Part shown: piece after piece, positions 5,395 through 6,617 of the stretch | Layout: every line of letters begins with the position of its first letter | Position numbering within the stretch: position 1 is the first letter of the stretch | Assembly: GCA_019090225.1 (NCBI GenBank) | Contig: JAHRWI010000363.1 | Location: forward strand, 1 to 6,617 | Length of the DNA: 6,617 bases | Direction of reading: 5' to 3' | Source of the DNA: Porticoccaceae bacterium | GTDB taxonomy: Bacteria > Pseudomonadota > Gammaproteobacteria > Pseudomonadales > Porticoccaceae | Position numbers and translations under genes: made by a program | Notes under the pieces: model-generated | What the model saw: only the letters and a program-made list of their open reading frames with translations | Database searches by the model: none | Told to the model about the DNA's origin: nothing

Positions 5395-6565
5395 AAACAC
5401 CGAACACTGAGGCCACCAGGATCGCGACACCGAGTACGATAAAAACATCTAACACGCCCCACAAAGCAATCATCTCCCCGCACAACCAGGCACCCAAAGG
5501 TGCAGTACCCAATAAAGCCAGTTGATAGATAGACACAATCCGGGAACGGTGGGATTCCGGCGCTTCGCTATGGGTCATCACCCTGCCCAAACTAATGGAG
5601 ATGCCTGAAAACATGCCCCACACGCCGACCAATGGAAACAAGGCATAAATCGATACCCCAAGACCAATCACCACCATGATCAAGCCCCGGGCAAATAAGC
5701 TCATCAACAACACCCGGCCCGGACGCCGAAAACCTCCTACCAAACGCATATAAATAAAATTCGACAGCAGCACACCGAAAGCAAAACTTAATTGCATACC
5801 CGCGTAAAACCCTGCACCTGCCGCATATACCTCTCGCGCAATAAGCGGCATTGCAACCAGATAAGCGCCAAAACCGATAAACCCTGTGGCACCGACAATC
5901 ACCATCAGGGGTAACAGTTTGGGATGTCGCCACACTACGCGCAGGCCCGACCAGATACTTTGTCGTGAGTCGTGACGGCCACCGGACAAACCCACACCAG
6001 AGGGCTGGCTAAGTCGTATAAACCAGGCAGCAAAGGCGAACATGACCATTTGCAGGACCAGTAAAGCCGGTAAGCCCACGTAAGCAAACAGGCCCATCAA
6101 TAGAAATCCCAGGCTTTGGGCCCCGAACTGCACGAATGTTGATTTAGCTACCGCACTCTGCAAGTTATCGCCACAAACTTGCACCAGCAGACTCTCCCGA
6201 GCAGGCTGGAGAAAGGCGGTAATCACCCCGTAGCCCACGCCAAAGATAATCAATATCTGGTAGCTGAGATAACCTGCCAGAGACGCACCCAGCATAATTC
6301 CAAAGGGCAGCATATAAAGCAGATACAGATTACTGACGTAGGTACCCAAATGACGGTTATCGGACAGCGCGCCGCCCATAAGAATAAATAACAAGTTAGG
6401 CAACATGACCGCCATTTGCGCAAGACCAACGCGATCCGCAGGCTCGTGTAATACGCCGACCACCAGCCAGGGGAAAATCACTACCTGTAAGCCCATGGCC
6501 ACCGCGCTACTACCCAGGCCACCCAGGTAATACTGAAAGCTGGTGAATTTAGTCGACAATATCAT
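5345..6565 (-). CDS. MFS transporter (EntS-like MFS_3 group), 406 aa from the first genomic methionine
   Basis: This is an inner-membrane major facilitator with about twelve hydrophobic segments. It has two six-helix halves joined by a polar central loop (about 185-215, RLSQPSGVGLSGGRHDSRQS). The signature between helices 2 and 3 is GGALSDNRHLG (64-74), and PARESLLVQV (121-130) resembles the EntS-type branch of exporters. The substrate is unknown; drugs or siderophores are possible for this group. The stop is TAA at 5345-5347. The start is taken at 6565 (MILSTKFTSF), an ordinary MFS N-terminus. The open frame continues through 22 more genomic bases and then adapter, so a start outside the contig cannot be excluded, and no ribosome site is visible upstream. 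The MCIRDS extension is an adapter translation and not part of the protein. It converges on the methyltransferase gene. Confidence 0.88.
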   Translation of the reverse strand: MILSTKFTSFQYYLGGLGSSAVAMGLQVVIFPWLVVGVLHEPADRVGLAQMAVMLPNLLFILMGGALSDNRHLGTYVSNLYLLYMLPFGIMLGASLAGYLSYQILIIFGVGYGVITAFLQPARESLLVQVCGDNLQSAVAKSTFVQFGAQSLGFLLMGLFAYVGLPALLVLQMVMFAFAAWFIRLSQPSGVGLSGGRHDSRQSIWSGLRVVWRHPKLLPLMVIVGATGFIGFGAYLVAMPLIAREVYAAGAGFYAGMQLSFAFGVLLSNFIYMRLVGGFRRPGRVLLMSLFARGLIMVVIGLGVSIYALFPLVGVWGMFSGISISLGRVMTHSEAPESHRSRIVSIYQLALLGTAPLGAWLCGEMIALWGVLDVFIVLGVAILVASVFGVFSQLWKEHPETPVVQP

Positions 6566-6587
6566 AGAGTTTTGAGGACGCTTAATG

Positions 6588-6617
6588 CTGTCTCTTATAC
6601 ACATCTGACGCTGCCGA
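6588..6617. other. Sequencing adapter remnant: Tn5 mosaic end plus part of the Nextera read-1 adapter
   Basis: Bases 6588-6606 are CTGTCTCTTATACACATCT, the 19-bp Tn5 transposase mosaic end. They are followed by GACGCTGCCGA (6607-6617), the start of the Nextera read-1 adapter complement. The match is exact for 30 of the 33 adapter bases and stops at the contig end. This is library read-through, not genome or a natural transposon end: no transposase, partner inverted repeat or target duplication is present. Genomic sequence ends at or about 6587. Confidence 0.98.

Noticed and set aside
6566..6604. Transporter reading frame starting at an ATG at 6604 (MCIRDSIKRPQNS extension)
   Set aside because: The first residues are encoded by the sequencing adapter. 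The first methionine in genomic sequence is at 6565.
6588..6606. Natural Tn5/IS50 transposon end
   Set aside because: The mosaic end is the engineered hybrid sequence, and it is followed directly by Nextera adapter at the contig end, so it comes from library preparation.

Overview
The window looks like a contig end from a heterotrophic, probably marine-type gammaproteobacterium. That placement is inferred from the protein families (a proteobacterial PcaF-type thiolase, a HopJ-family protein, a FadE-like acyl-CoA dehydrogenase, a SpoU/TrmH methylase) and from compact gene spacing; no database search was possible. No rRNA, tRNA, CRISPR, insertion sequence or phage gene was seen. I see no undescribed multi-gene system. 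The most informative signals are an adapter remnant, a frameshifted DNA-repair gene and a few small repeats in gene leaders.

Left part, all minus strand, in transcription order: a NUDIX hydrolase with a long insertion in its Nudix box (3545-2727), an acyl-CoA dehydrogenase 49 bp behind it (2677-1487), a small HopJ-family protein (1309-953), and the N-terminal 190 codons of a 3-oxoadipyl-CoA thiolase, pcaF (571 to the left edge). The first two probably form an operon concerned with acyl-CoA metabolism. HopJ and pcaF each follow gaps long enough to hold their own promoters, and pcaF has a perfect TATAAT box at 676-681.

Middle part, plus strand: after a divergent promoter region (3546-3756) that carries a 13-bp tandem repeat, there is an exodeoxyribonuclease III / AP endonuclease gene (3757-4520). 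As given it is broken by a one-base frameshift near 4366, and restoring one base gives a normal 254-residue enzyme. A SpoU/TrmH-family RNA 2'-O-methyltransferase (4627-5394) follows.

Right part: a 12-helix MFS transporter on the minus strand (6565-5345) converges on the methyltransferase, and the two coding ends overlap by 50 bp. The last 30 bases (6588-6617) are not genomic. They are the Tn5 mosaic end plus part of the Nextera read-1 adapter, and they create a false N-terminal extension beginning MCIRDS on the transporter reading frame.
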